From contig MOWL01000001.1 in the NCBI GenBank assembly GCA_002110485.1, positions 1,116,001 through 1,180,000 on the forward strand: a stretch of 64,000 bases of DNA, read 5' to 3'. The notes under the pieces are model-generated. The model was not told the origin of the DNA. It saw nothing but the letters and a program-made list of their open reading frames with translations, and did no database searches. Shown here one piece after another: positions 1 through 10,890 of this stretch; position 1 is the stretch's first letter, and every line of letters begins with the position of its first letter. Source of the DNA: Emergomyces orientalis (lineage: Eukaryota; Ascomycota; Eurotiomycetes; Onygenales; Ajellomycetaceae). Position numbers and translations under genes: made by a program.

Positions 1-2448
1 AGGGGTACGCATTAATGCTGAGGTATCGTCGGGTTGAATGGTAGTGGTGTGTCTTGTTGGTGTTTCTTCAACATGTGAGGAACGGTAACGCATCCCAGAA
101 TGGGAAGAGTCCGTCAGATTCCAAGAGTTGGCAGTGACGGCCGCGTTTTTGTTATCGTTGTAATCGGTCTGGCACTGGTGTTTGTTTTTGAGCCATTGAT
201 TTCTCGGTTGACCACCTAGGAAAATGCCCAGGACCCACCAGGACAACTTCCCCAGCCGTTTCCAATTTGCATGCCATGCGTTTGCAATAATTCGCCGAAC
301 CAAGTTTACGGGGTGAGGGGCAGCATCCCAAATGTGGTAGAAAGCATCTTGCTTGCCATCAAGAGAAGGTACAGAACTGCATGGTACTGGATAATTCTTG
401 CGATGCCTTGCTACTTTCGAATTGAGCATTGCCACAGCAGTAACATCCCGGTCAATTTTGCGATTGATTCGGGGTCCTAAGTGCGTTGATGAATTGTAAG
501 ACTTTTGGCAAAGCTCCTTCTCTAGCGTACAGGGCGCCATTCGTTTGGACGGCTCGTTTTGTTCTTGAATATCGTATGCCGGCGGGTCCATCAGAGTGGC
601 TGGATGGACATCGTCGAAAAAGAGGCGAGTCGATCCGGTAGCCGAACGATCATCTAGGTCAGTTTCCAGAGGCGCCAGTCCCTCGGAGATTCTATGGTCA
701 TTGATGGCTTCATCAAACGTTTGATATCGATGTGATTGTCCCTCAAGTGCACGTAAGGTGTCGGGCTCCATCCAAGCTGAGCTGGGAGAATCCTGAGCAA
801 CGGCAGGGCGCAAATGGAAAGGGGATATTGGATCGCTGGAGAAAGATTGGCGGTGTGTTTGGCCAACTGGTACATGCGGAGAAGTCGCAGGCAGTATAAG
901 TGGTTTCAACGCGCACGAACCAGGAGGGAACCGCCTCATCCTCCTGGGGTGGTTGGAAAATTTCCCTTGAGCCTCGGGTGATAGAGGGAAAGAGGTTCCC
1001 CAAAAGGACGAGGTAGATGAAGAATGGGAAATCATGGATGAGCGTTGTGATTCTGGGGCACGTGTAGACGGAGGGGAACACGAGTCACCTACCCCAGAAT
1101 CGAGAGACATCAGTTCGGGATCATCCCCATGTCCAATTCTCTGTGGTGACGACATACTGGAGCGATCAGCTGGGTGATAGTCGTGAACCGAAGGGTCTAG
1201 CGGGGGATTTGAGCCGGGTACTGATAGGGGTTGAAAGAGTGCCTTTCGAACGGGAGACAAAGGGATCTTGGAAAACATAGATCGAGGCCTTGGTGTCCGA
1301 TATACACCGTTCGCTTGCGGAGAAGAAGTCTCGGGCACGCGATTTATTCCAGGTAGCGATTCTATCCTTGTTGGTGATTGGGCCAAAAGTTCTGTTAACA
1401 CGTCGATCCTCCGCTCCAAGCTACGATTTGTCGAATTGACCGCATCCATGTTTTGTAATTTTTGGTTCGCCATTTCAATTTCCCATTGCTGTTCATGGAC
1501 TTTGCTTTCTTTAATTTCGATATCTCTCTCTAACGCGCGAATTTTTGCGCGAAGCTGTGATTCCTTGTCGATTGTGTCGCGTAATTCGTCCTTCAATCGA
1601 GCTTCGAATTTGGTTTCCCATTCTAGCAGTTCCTGTTTTAATATTTTATGTTCCGCATTGAGGGCTTTGAACTTCGCTGCCTGAACATTCGTTGTAGATG
1701 AGTCTATCGATTCGACCCGGTCTAACGAGGCTACAAGCTGCTCCTCGAGATGTTCTATGTACCTCGAAACCTCGAGGTCTGCGTTCCTGTATGCCATATC
1801 TGGTCGTCCTTTTGAGCGGTCGAGGATGTTGAAGGGTGATGATCTCCAAGAGGATGAAGATCTCTTCGATTTCGCTGGCATATCTGGATCGCTGAAGTCA
1901 AAAGTGTCCAGATCAATAGGAGGCCCTAATTGCCCGGTGCACTTCGAGGGGGAATATATGGGGAAATCATGGATAGAGGGATCCGGTGAAAGTGGATCAC
2001 GAAACAAGGAAGCTGCTGGCGCCCGTGGAGACTGACGATATCGCCTCTGTGTAGAGTTATTTATTTCTTGAAGAATGCTCGAGCGGCGCGTGTGAGACGT
2101 TGTCGGTCTTGAGAAATTTGGGCTTCGATCTATGCCGGCACTATCATTATTTTGTTTCTCCAAATGCTGGTCAGAGGCCCCGGAAACCGATCGCCATGTG
2201 AAAGGGGGGGTGATTTTTCGCGAAGGGAGTAATGCGCCACGAAAACCCGCGTTTCGTAATTGAAGCCGTCGATTCTGGGCATTGCAAGACTTTTCAGGTT
2301 GGCGTTGGGGCGGGGACACAGATGAAAGGCGAGTGGGGCGGAAGATGCTGGCACGGCGGGAGGATGGAGGTTGTGTGGTGGCGGTATTATTATTGGAGAA
2401 AGCATCTGATGGGGAGGCCTCCGCGGCAGTGGTGAAAACATTGTCCAT
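1..2448 (-). CDS. Coiled-coil protein, Cut12-like spindle pole body component (C-terminus beyond window)
   Basis: One open frame runs from the ATG at 2448 to the window edge (816 codons, no stop), so the C-terminus is missing. Residues 1-195 are Ser/Pro/Arg-rich and probably disordered. Around residues 199-216 there is a short conserved-looking segment (RSSPFNILDRSKGRP), followed by a heptad-rich, charged coiled coil over about residues 217-356 (for example EHKILKQELLEWETKFEARL). The next ~350 residues are low-complexity Ser/Pro. Near residues 728-750 there is a Trp-rich hydrophobic patch (NWKRLGKLSWWVLGIFLGG) that could be a membrane anchor. A disordered head, one central coiled coil and a disordered tail fit the fungal Cut12 family, which helps insert and activate the spindle pole body at mitotic entry. 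The assignment rests on architecture and remembered motif similarity, not a search. A generic coiled-coil scaffold is the alternative. Confidence 0.55.
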   Translation of the reverse strand, partial: MDNVFTTAAEASPSDAFSNNNTATTQPPSSRRASIFRPTRLSSVSPPQRQPEKSCNAQNRRLQLRNAGFRGALLPSRKITPPFTWRSVSGASDQHLEKQNNDSAGIDRSPNFSRPTTSHTRRSSILQEINNSTQRRYRQSPRAPAASLFRDPLSPDPSIHDFPIYSPSKCTGQLGPPIDLDTFDFSDPDMPAKSKRSSSSWRSSPFNILDRSKGRPDMAYRNADLEVSRYIEHLEEQLVASLDRVESIDSSTTNVQAAKFKALNAEHKILKQELLEWETKFEARLKDELRDTIDKESQLRAKIRALERDIEIKESKVHEQQWEIEMANQKLQNMDAVNSTNRSLERRIDVLTELLAQSPTRIESLPGINRVPETSSPQANGVYRTPRPRSMFSKIPLSPVRKALFQPLSVPGSNPPLDPSVHDYHPADRSSMSSPQRIGHGDDPELMSLDSGVGDSCSPPSTRAPESQRSSMISHSSSTSSFWGTSFPLSPEAQGKFSNHPRRMRRFPPGSCALKPLILPATSPHVPVGQTHRQSFSSDPISPFHLRPAVAQDSPSSAWMEPDTLRALEGQSHRYQTFDEAINDHRISEGLAPLETDLDDRSATGSTRLFFDDVHPATLMDPPAYDIQEQNEPSKRMAPCTLEKELCQKSYNSSTHLGPRINRKIDRDVTAVAMLNSKVARHRKNYPVPCSSVPSLDGKQDAFYHIWDAAPHPVNLVRRIIANAWHANWKRLGKLSWWVLGIFLGGQPRNQWLKNKHQCQTDYNDNKNAAVTANSWNLTDSSHSGMRYRSSHVEETPTRHTTTIQPDDTSALMRTP

Positions 2449-5400
2449 GACAGATTCCCAAGAAAAAAGCCCGAGGACACAAAAATTATTACATGGGCGT
2501 CAAACCCAGCTCCATCACAAGCGCGTCAAACACAGACCTGTGGACTACTCGTGAACGCATTCATTGGCCAATGGCAAAAAAAAAGGGGGTTCTGAAATCG
2601 AAGGGAAGCGCATGAGAAAGATGCGATGAGCCGAGGAACAAATGGCGGGAGTGCAAAAACCCTACCCAGACCCAGGCGACGAAATACTGCGTAGGGCCGG
2701 AATAACTTTGCATGCGATGCGGAGGCAGGCAAGCACCATTCTCGTGTTGTGCAGCGGGCTGGGGGGAAATTTGGCTGTGAGGGTTGCAACTTTTTAACCG
2801 CGGATTCACAATTGAAGATAAAGGTAGGCCAGGCCAGGTGTTGCAGGCTACATATTTCTACTCGCATCACAGCCCAATGTTTGTTTTGGCCAGACCTCCT
2901 CTTGCCATTTCAGGCAATCGGCCGTTGCTAGGTAAGGAAGTTGGGAGAAACCCCCAGCCCAGCCCAGCCGCAGGACCCGGAGGGCAAGGGCCAAGGCTGA
3001 GGAGGGGCTGAGGAGGGCGATAACTGCATTCTGGCTAGAATTAATCAGGCATAGCTGATTACACAGTTTTACATACGGAGTAGGTACACAGTTCTGAATA
3101 CTCTGATCAGACCACCATAAACTCTGTGTGTTTATAAAGACCCTGACTAGAGAGAAGAACACGAAAAGCTGATTTCAAAAAGGTGATTATAGTGAGCAGA
3201 AAGAGTAGAGTGATTATTTCTAAATCAATACTACTCTACTTGAAGTTTGCATTCATGAAATACACCAACTGCCAGTGGCCGTTACCTTGGTATAGTTTAT
3301 TATGTTAAACAGTTTTACTTAAGTTCTATCTGCTATTAATTAACCCATTGTATACTTTGAGATATGAAAACAAAAAGTTAGAAGACTATCATAAATACAG
3401 TGTTACAATGCAGAAGAGTATAAAATGGAGCAGATAAAATAAAACAACTCGTAATTAAGCTTTAAAGGCTGGTCAAACTTAACTATGAGTGTGGAACTGT
3501 ATCGGAGTTATTTCCATGGGTCAAACTTCCCAGTACCACAAAACAACTACGCAAGAGTAGTTAATTATTTTATATGTAGGTAAGGTTGTACGGAGTATAT
3601 TAACTATTGGTTATGTGCTGATTGATTTTTAGCAGCAGTATATCCATCCGTACTGTGCTCATGGTTAAATCAATATGAGCAATGCAATTAAAATGTAGTT
3701 CTGATTTTGGCAGGAAAAGCTCTTCAACATACTCTGTAGTTTCAATTCTTAATCATTATTACACCTCAATTACTCAAATCTAACTTATTATTTACATCTG
3801 ACCCACACATTATCTCTACAAGTTTTAATGAGATGAGGGTTTTCATATTTCTCAAGCCTTTTCTCTGTATCAATGTATGTAATTCTATTCTAATCCAACC
3901 TCTACTGTAACTACCCCTAACTAATTCAGAGTTTATTACAGAGTAGTATTATTATTAGTATGAATTGTACGTGGATTAGTGGCGGTTAGTGGGTATGGTG
4001 GCACGAGTAATTTGTAAGTTAGTGCGAGTTGTTTGTTTTTTTTATTTTTAATTATTGTGGGAGAGATGAGTTGAATTTGAACATGGGCTCCGAAAAGTAA
4101 AAAGGTGGACCCAAATTAGGAGTCCACGACCCCCTGAAGAGAAATATCAATCCCTCCGCCCGAGGCAATGGACGATCACCTGATCGTGCTAAATGTTGGA
4201 TGGTGCTACGGCTACTGCAGTCACGTGCCCCCCAATCCTATTTAGTCGAAGCTCGCTAGCTAGATAATAACAATCAACAACCTCCTTCAACACTAAACTC
4301 CACTTCGGAAATAGAGCTACCTGAAAGAATGGGTGCATGGTTGGCTATATAATGTGGGGCACGTGATACGGGTAGCCCTAGTATCATCCAACACTACCTA
4401 CCTAGGGGCTCTGGGTCTTGGCAGCAATTCCTGCCATGCGAGAAAGAACGTCCAACTCACCGGCTGCCAGGAGATGTTATCAACAACAAGTCGACAAGTT
4501 GCCCCAGACCTCCACTTTTGCAGATATCATTTTGGTCACAGGGAGGTTGAGTAATATTGATTTGATATATACAACGCTTCATCATGTTGGTATCAATAGC
4601 CCATTTCTAATTCGTCCTGCTCCATGCGTTCACATGCCGATCTCATTTAAAAGCACAGGTACAACAAGCATCAGCACATGAACCAACCAAGCTACCCAGA
4701 TTCTCAAGGAGTTTGTCAATGCATATCAATACTGCAGCAACTTAATTTTAATTGAGTGCTTATTAATATATCTTCAATCTAGATTCCATGCAGAATCAGA
4801 GGTGGTGATTCTACTCACTAAACTCAGCTTCTTGAATTTCTAGATACTACTCAAATACTGGGTAGATATATCTATGTACCTTGCATCATGTTTTTCTATC
4901 TCATAGTTTTGGCTATGAATACTGAGGAATTCCCTAATCTAAACATATTGTTGACATGTCATAGATGTATCTACGATGGACATGAATAAGACATCTATGG
5001 TGGGGCCAAAATGGTCTTGAGATGCGACGTTGAAGAATTCCGGCCTCATGGGAGCTTAAGCTTCTTGCCACGATTGGGGCTCATGAGGCCTGGGCCTATG
5101 AGTCCAGCAGGGAGAGGTTAGTGAGAGTGTTGATTGACTCCAATCATCACCTTGATACCTTGTTTTTTTTGCGGGGGGCCCTTGAAAGCTTGCTTTCAGA
5201 TTACATACTATCTGAAATTAATCAGTCAATTCAGTGCGGCATTTTTTTTTTATGATGAAGATTCATTAATAACCAGAGCATTGCTGTGCTGTTTATCTGA
5301 TCATCAACAGCTACCAATTTTCTAAAAACTATGGGCTCAAGCTATTGGTAGAAAGTATCCAACAACATGTTTGATATTGAATGATTTCAAGTCATCATAC

Positions 5401-6431
5401 ACTATAATACAACTCTGTGGGGGTCATATCATTAATATTAGTATCTAGAGCTCCTTGAGAGACACATTGAAAGAATTAGCTATCATTCCAGAGTACATTG
5501 TGGCCATATGTTCTGAAGAACATTTTTGAAAAGGCACAATCTCTGTGCTATGACACGCTCATTACAGATTAAGCTTTTTTCTTTGATCCAACACTGTTTA
5601 TTCTGTGAGTTTCTAACTATATCAAACAAATAGTGTGAGCTATATCTTTGCTTGAGATTTTCTGAAGATTCTGAATGAGTCACACAGAATTCTCTGAAAC
5701 AGAAATGAATTACTGATATGTTCTCAAGTTCAATAGCAACAAGAAAATAGCTATAGATGTACAGATATCTATAATTAATAGTGACCATACAGTGTAAAGG
5801 GAAATGATGTCTATTCGTTGTGATGAATGTTATGTCAACCGTTCCTTCACGTAACTTAGTTTCCCACCATAATGGCTTCTGCGTAGTAGTTAGTAACCTT
5901 AATACAATCAAGGTTGCAACCTCTGTCACCATAACCATGGGCACATCGATGATATTTTGGCAGCTTGGCAACCTTGTCCTCAATCAACTGTGGTTAAACC
6001 CAGATAATCTCCAGAATCCATACAACCGTGGTGTTTCACAACCATTTCTATCCACAAATGAGGAGAGAAGATAATTCTTATCTGAGTTAGATCTAGGGGC
6101 AATAGAAATCTTGCAGCCGTGGTTGATTGTTCCTTGGTACCTTGTTCCGCGTTGTAGGAACACTGCCATCAACATCCCTTTCTTTTTCAATTTTAGACTG
6201 CTACTGAGCAAGCTGCACCCAGACATATATGCCCGCCGTGTTCAACCAGTCCTTCAGCATTTGAGGGAGTATTTATATTCCCCTTCCTCTCCATCATCAT
6301 TCTTTTTTTCCCCTCTCTCTTTTATTTTTGTCTTTAATTCTACGTTTATTTCAAATTCCTTCATCATTCTTAATATATAAGAGCAAAGTAAAACTGCAAA
6401 AAGCAAAATCAAGTTTAAACAGAGTATCACG
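2449..6431. other. AT-rich intergenic region without a supported gene
   Basis: About 4 kb. The first ~700 bases are the probable promoter and leader of the leftward Cut12-like gene. From about 3150 the DNA becomes AT-rich and every frame is full of stops; short open stretches (for example 4333-4681 and 5483-5983) have no domain and no coding character. Two copies of the word TACGGAGTA (3074, 3589) and two CACGTG boxes (4222, 4360) lie here. It may be decayed transposon DNA, but I could not recognise a family. A pyrimidine-rich tract at about 6280-6330 precedes the secreted-protein gene. Confidence 0.6.
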
Positions 6432-7327
6432 ATGCATCTTATCCAGCTGGCTCTACTGCCTTCCCTCTTGGGTCTGGCTTCACAGGGTGCTCTGGCTGCG
6501 CCGAACCTTCAGGTTTTGCCAACTGCTCCCACACCAATAAAAACTCCTGCCCCAGGTGGACATGGCCCTCAGCCATCATTGCCTCCGTTGTTGAATCTGC
6601 GAAGTCAATCTCCGGGAAGCGTTAACCAACAACCCAAGCAGCCTCAGGCCTCCGAACGTGATCATTTTCTTCGGGTAGACGGCCTCGAAGGAAAGAGTCG
6701 TTTCTACGTGAAGGCAGTTCTGGACACCGATTATCCAATTACATATGCCCCAATCCTTACACGAGAGAGGAGTCAAGCCACCCTGTTCACCTTCTCTGAT
6801 GGATATGAGATAATGCATGAAAATGAACACTTCGGATTAGCACCACCCTCTAAATATACTACCAGACGTAAGTATTTTTCTGGTTGGGCTGCGGGCTGCC
6901 TCAACCCCACCTCCCTTTTTTATATTGGACAAGTTGAATATTGAGCATGTGGATTTTCCTGGTCGTTCCCGGAACATTTCCATTGAATTTTGAATCCAGA
7001 CAAAATATTAACAAGCTTGTGAAATATATTAGTTTGGGACCTACTGGCGGTAGTTTACGGGAAGGGAGAGCAGACATGGTCATTTGATTCCGAGAACCGT
7101 CTGATATATGAGGAAGAAGGCCCAGATTCCTTTATTGGTAAGTTTTTGTCTTGATGCTCCCTTGTAGTGTACTGCTCTCTTCATTGACCTGGCTAACCCA
7201 CTGGGTTCTTTTCTCATCCGAAGCTTGTCAATGGTGGCATCATGATTATCAGTTGTTCCTCGCGCATTCTACCTACACACATTCAGCCTGCTCAAAAGTT
7301 AGCGTGGTTAGAGAATTCCTTTACTAA
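6432..7327 (+). CDS. Small secreted protein, three exons
   Basis: Exons 6432-6867, 7033-7137 and 7224-7327 join in frame to 214 residues. Residues 1-22 are a signal peptide (MHLIQLALLPSLLGLASQGALA), followed by a Pro-rich linker to about residue 75. The mature domain starts near RDHFLRVDGLEGKSRFYVKA and ends with a segment running FIACQWWHHDYQLF, then a short spacer and CSKV. This 'F-x-A-C ... Q-L-F ... C-x-V' ending is a layout I associate with small secreted cell-wall or extracellular proteins of Eurotiomycetes with no known enzyme activity. Only two cysteines are expected in the mature C-terminal part, spaced to allow one disulphide. Both introns are GTAAGT...AG. A pyrimidine-rich promoter lies just upstream and AT-rich DNA flanks both sides. 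The function is unknown. Confidence 0.8.
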
Positions 7328-8647
7328 GTTGAAACTAAGAGCTCTTGAGAATTGGAATGGTTGATTGGAATGGCTGTTTATCTGTTAATACTACACTAAA
7401 CAAAGGTTTCTCAGAAAGTAGTTGAATCTGAAGTCAAACTCAGAGGGGCATGTCTGCCTTTCATCTTCTCTATGGTTTTGTTGGCAGCTCTTGTGCTAGA
7501 TTTGGCATTTCAGAGAACACTTGTTGAATGTAATTTTTTATTTCCAATCAAGCATATCTCTGTTTCAATTTTACATTCAAAATTGCTGAATCTTTTTGCT
7601 TGTATATCATTCTTGTAGTTTCACAAACATGCTTCGTTTGCTACACTCACTTTTCATTCTTAAGAGCACTTGCTACATTTCATGACATGTATCACATATC
7701 AAGATGCCAGTGAGCTGTTGATGAAGCTGTGTAGCACTAATCTCAGTGATTGTTGATTGTTGAATTTGAGGGGAACAGCATCTTCTCCAGGTCTGTCAGT
7801 GTAAAATTTGAGACTGCTCTTGAAACACATTCAAAGATGCAGAGCTCAAACAATGACTGCACACTGACATTTTCTTAATGAGGAAAAAAAGTATAAAAGA
7901 AGTGTAAAAAGAAGGGTAAACAGCTGTTCCAAAAATATCAATAGTGTGATGAAACTTGGAATGGAAAGAAAGAATTATTAATACAGGTCAAGAGATGGCA
8001 AAACAGTACTGTTAAGCGTGCACAAAACCCATTTTTCAATTAGTATTTGAGGGGAGAGATGGGTTGTTAAACAGGGGTTGAAAATTCTAATGATTGAGCA
8101 GAGGGGGCTAACTAAATAGAGTTTGATATCACATGGGACAAACCAATGAGATTGTGGTGAAATACCTAGGTATCTGTTAGCTCATTAATAATAGGCGATC
8201 GAAGCAGGACATCTGCCCAACAGACAGGTGGTTGATTAAAACATAACATATTCTCAATTTTCACTTATAATACTTGAGAATATATATAATACCAATGAGT
8301 TGGCAATGTCTCCTCATCCTAAGGTCATGTTTGTAATTTACAACTACTAATAAGTTATTGCCCTCGTACGCCTTGGAAGGGCAGGGTTGAGCCAATAATG
8401 ACCCCTAGGTTAACTGGCCGAACCCTAAATTAACCCCACTAGTGTCTGGGAACAAACACCAACCCCAGGTCGAAAAAAAAAAAAGAAAGAAAAAGAAAAA
8501 GAAAAAAAAATCTCTCAAATCTGCAACTTCGCACATAATAGGTCTACATATCTTGAAACAAAACTTTTCCCCAGTGATGAAGCCTTGCATCCACCTTTTT
8601 TCGGCTCAATAAAACAATCTGATATAACGTGAGAGAGAAAAGAAATC
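7328..8647. other. AT-rich intergenic region; purine tract
   Basis: No frame here has coding character. It contains one exact TACCTAGGTA palindrome (8163-8172) and a 39-base A/G-only tract at 8472-8510 that would lie about 140 bases upstream of the UPF0390 start codon and may be part of its promoter. Confidence 0.6.
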
Positions 8648-9163
8648 ATGGCCCAAGGCGAACTCAAAAAATCAAAGCCAGCAGCTTCTGCCAAAAAGTT
8701 GTTCTTTTCCATCCATAATATTAATATGATAGCGTCGGTTCAAGCTGAGAAAGCTAACATTTTGATTATTGATTTACAGGTCTAATGCTCTAGGCCTCAA
8801 AAAAGGCGCTCGAGTAATTGCACCCAAGAAAGCAAACCTGATCAGGCAAAAGAAGATGACCAAGGTATGCAAAAATTCCATCGAATTTCAGCTCCACCCC
8901 GGCCCCCTAAGGGGGTTTTTGTCAGAGGTTACTTGTTTGCCTGAGAAACATCATACAAAATGCGGGGGGAGTGAATCCTTATGTTTCAAAAACCTGTGGG
9001 AAGAGGCTATGGGAATTGATGCTAACTTTTTCAATATCTCATCTTCTAGAAACTCACTTCCGGCCTAACTGCTCGAACTGAACGATCACTTGCGGAACGA
9101 GCGGGACATCTGGAATTACTCACTGGAGGGAAAAAAGGCAAAGATGGAAAGACAAAGAAATAA
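8648..9163 (+). CDS. UPF0390 / DUF2462 small basic protein
   Basis: Three exons, 8648-8697, 8780-8864 and 9050-9163, give an 82-residue lysine-rich protein. It begins MAQGELKK, has the family core around KKGARVIAPKKANLIRQKKM, continues with KLTSGLTARTERSLAERAGHLELL and ends in a basic GKKGKDGKTKK tail. This order of motifs is that of UPF0390/DUF2462, the eukaryotic family that includes the human 'Leydig cell tumour 10 kDa protein homologue'. Members are about 80-100 residues, so the length is normal. The biochemical role is not established; the basic composition suggests a nuclear or nucleolar place. The third exon is preceded by a good branch site (GCTAAC near 9020). The first donor (GTTGTT) is weak, but the join restores the family sequence exactly. 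None of the individual exons is long enough to look like a gene alone. Confidence 0.88.
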
Positions 9164-10890
9164 GGGGGACTCGGAGATGTGCTGAAAATTCTAAACGGCG
9201 GAGTGATTTCATGTCACCGTGTGGGTGTGTGTGCGGAATGGGAGCGTTGAGATAAAAAGATGGATTTACATACGACAAATCGCCCTTGGCCCGCATTATT
9301 TTGAGAGGCCCTGATATCGCTCGCAAACCCAAAATCGATTGTTCGCCCTTTACCACCAGCGAATGTATCTGCCATCATCTCTCCAGTTAATCCACTTTGC
9401 CGCGTCGTCGAATGATCGCGATTATGACCTCCAAATGGACATGCTCATGATTTACCAGCTCACAATCAACTTGAAAGGGAAGGAAGGCTGAAAATATAAA
9501 ATTAAAAAAAATGAGTGGGATATCTCCCTTGCACATTCACAGCCAACGCCAACGCCAAAGTCAAAGCCAAAAAAACCCCCGAAGATAAGCGAGCAATTCC
9601 AGGAAAAATTGACACACCCTCCCAAGAAAGCCACCTTACACCAAGGCAGGATCGGGGAAATAAAAAAAAAACAAACCCTTTTCAACCAAATTTTTTGATC
9701 AATAAAAGAACAGGCAAAGCAAAGAAATGCAAAGAAACAAGGGCAGCCAGGAAAAGCAAAAAGGGGGTGCCCACATATGGAACACATAAAGTCAACGACG
9801 CCTGGTGCTCAGCCTTGTCAACTTCTGCCCTGAACACATGCATGTTGATTGACTAACATCACGATTGGCTCCCCATGCGCCCATAACAATGGATCATTTT
9901 TGACTGTCATGATATGTTTCCACCTTAGCCACTGTGCGCGTACGTCATTCTTTCAGCTTATAGGGATGTTGTTACTTTAAGAAATAGGAAAATACACAAA
10001 GTTCAGTCTTTCACATGTTGCAGTCTGCTTCATCTTTCCCCTCTTATTTATTTTAATTATTTTTTTTCTTTCCTTCTCTCTCTTGCATTTCAGTGTTTTA
10101 CTTTGATGCCATAAGGCTGGGGACGCACATTCCTGATAAAACTAACTAGCCAACCACAATCAGTGGGAGTGTTAGCTTTTCCAGGGTTGACGTTGCGAAA
10201 ACAGAGAGAATCAACCAAGTCTATGCGGGCATGAGGCTTCATAAATTTTGGGGGTTGGTCGGTCGCTTCGTTCTAGAAGCGGGAAACAATACCACGACTG
10301 AATATATCGTTATTGTTCTATAGGGGAAGAAGACTGGAGCTAGAGAGAAAGCTACAGCGACTGAGTGGCTGGTTATGTAGTAGATACTATATTGCGAGGT
10401 GGAAATTTCCAATACGGGCGCAGAGGGAACATACCATGTAGAGCGTGGTTAAGAATGGGTGTAATATTAGGATAACGGAATAATGGGAGTGCTATTGTAA
10501 AACAATGAAGATACATAACATGTGCAGAAAGAGAGAGAGAGAGAGAGTTACAAAGATTAAATGAGAAAAGGGTATGTACAACACATGCCAAGGGTGAAGA
10601 AAGGCAAGAAGAGGAAGAATTGCTTTTGGGAACGGCTCCCTTCGACTCGCCATGTGGGCAATTAGGTACAGCAAAACATAACCAGAATCCGGCTCTGGCA
10701 TGGCGTGTGTAAAAATAGATTAAAAAAAAGATTGAGCCAACCGGAGAAACGATGACATCAAAAGAAGAAAGAGAAAGAAGGAGATGGCTTTCCCTTCATA
10801 TACAGGACAAGAAAAGGAAGAAGAAATTCACTTAATAAGAAATACACATGGAAACCTTCCGTTCCCAGAAGCCCCCCCTCCCCCTCCAAA
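9164..10890. other. Intergenic region between convergent genes
   Basis: The stretch lies between the 3' ends of the rightward UPF0390 gene and the leftward Zn2Cys6 gene. It should hold both 3' untranslated regions. A (GA)n microsatellite sits at 10531-10547. The open frame 9515-9856 is Lys/Thr/Asn-rich with no domain and is not supported. Confidence 0.6.

Noticed and set aside
1268..1684. Plus-strand open frame of 138 codons
   Set aside because: It is the antisense shadow of the coiled-coil part of the Cut12-like gene, whose frame on the other strand is unbroken.
9515..9856. Plus-strand open frame of 113 codons, Lys/Thr-rich
   Set aside because: Low-complexity, no domain, no splice partners; it lies in a 3' intergenic region.
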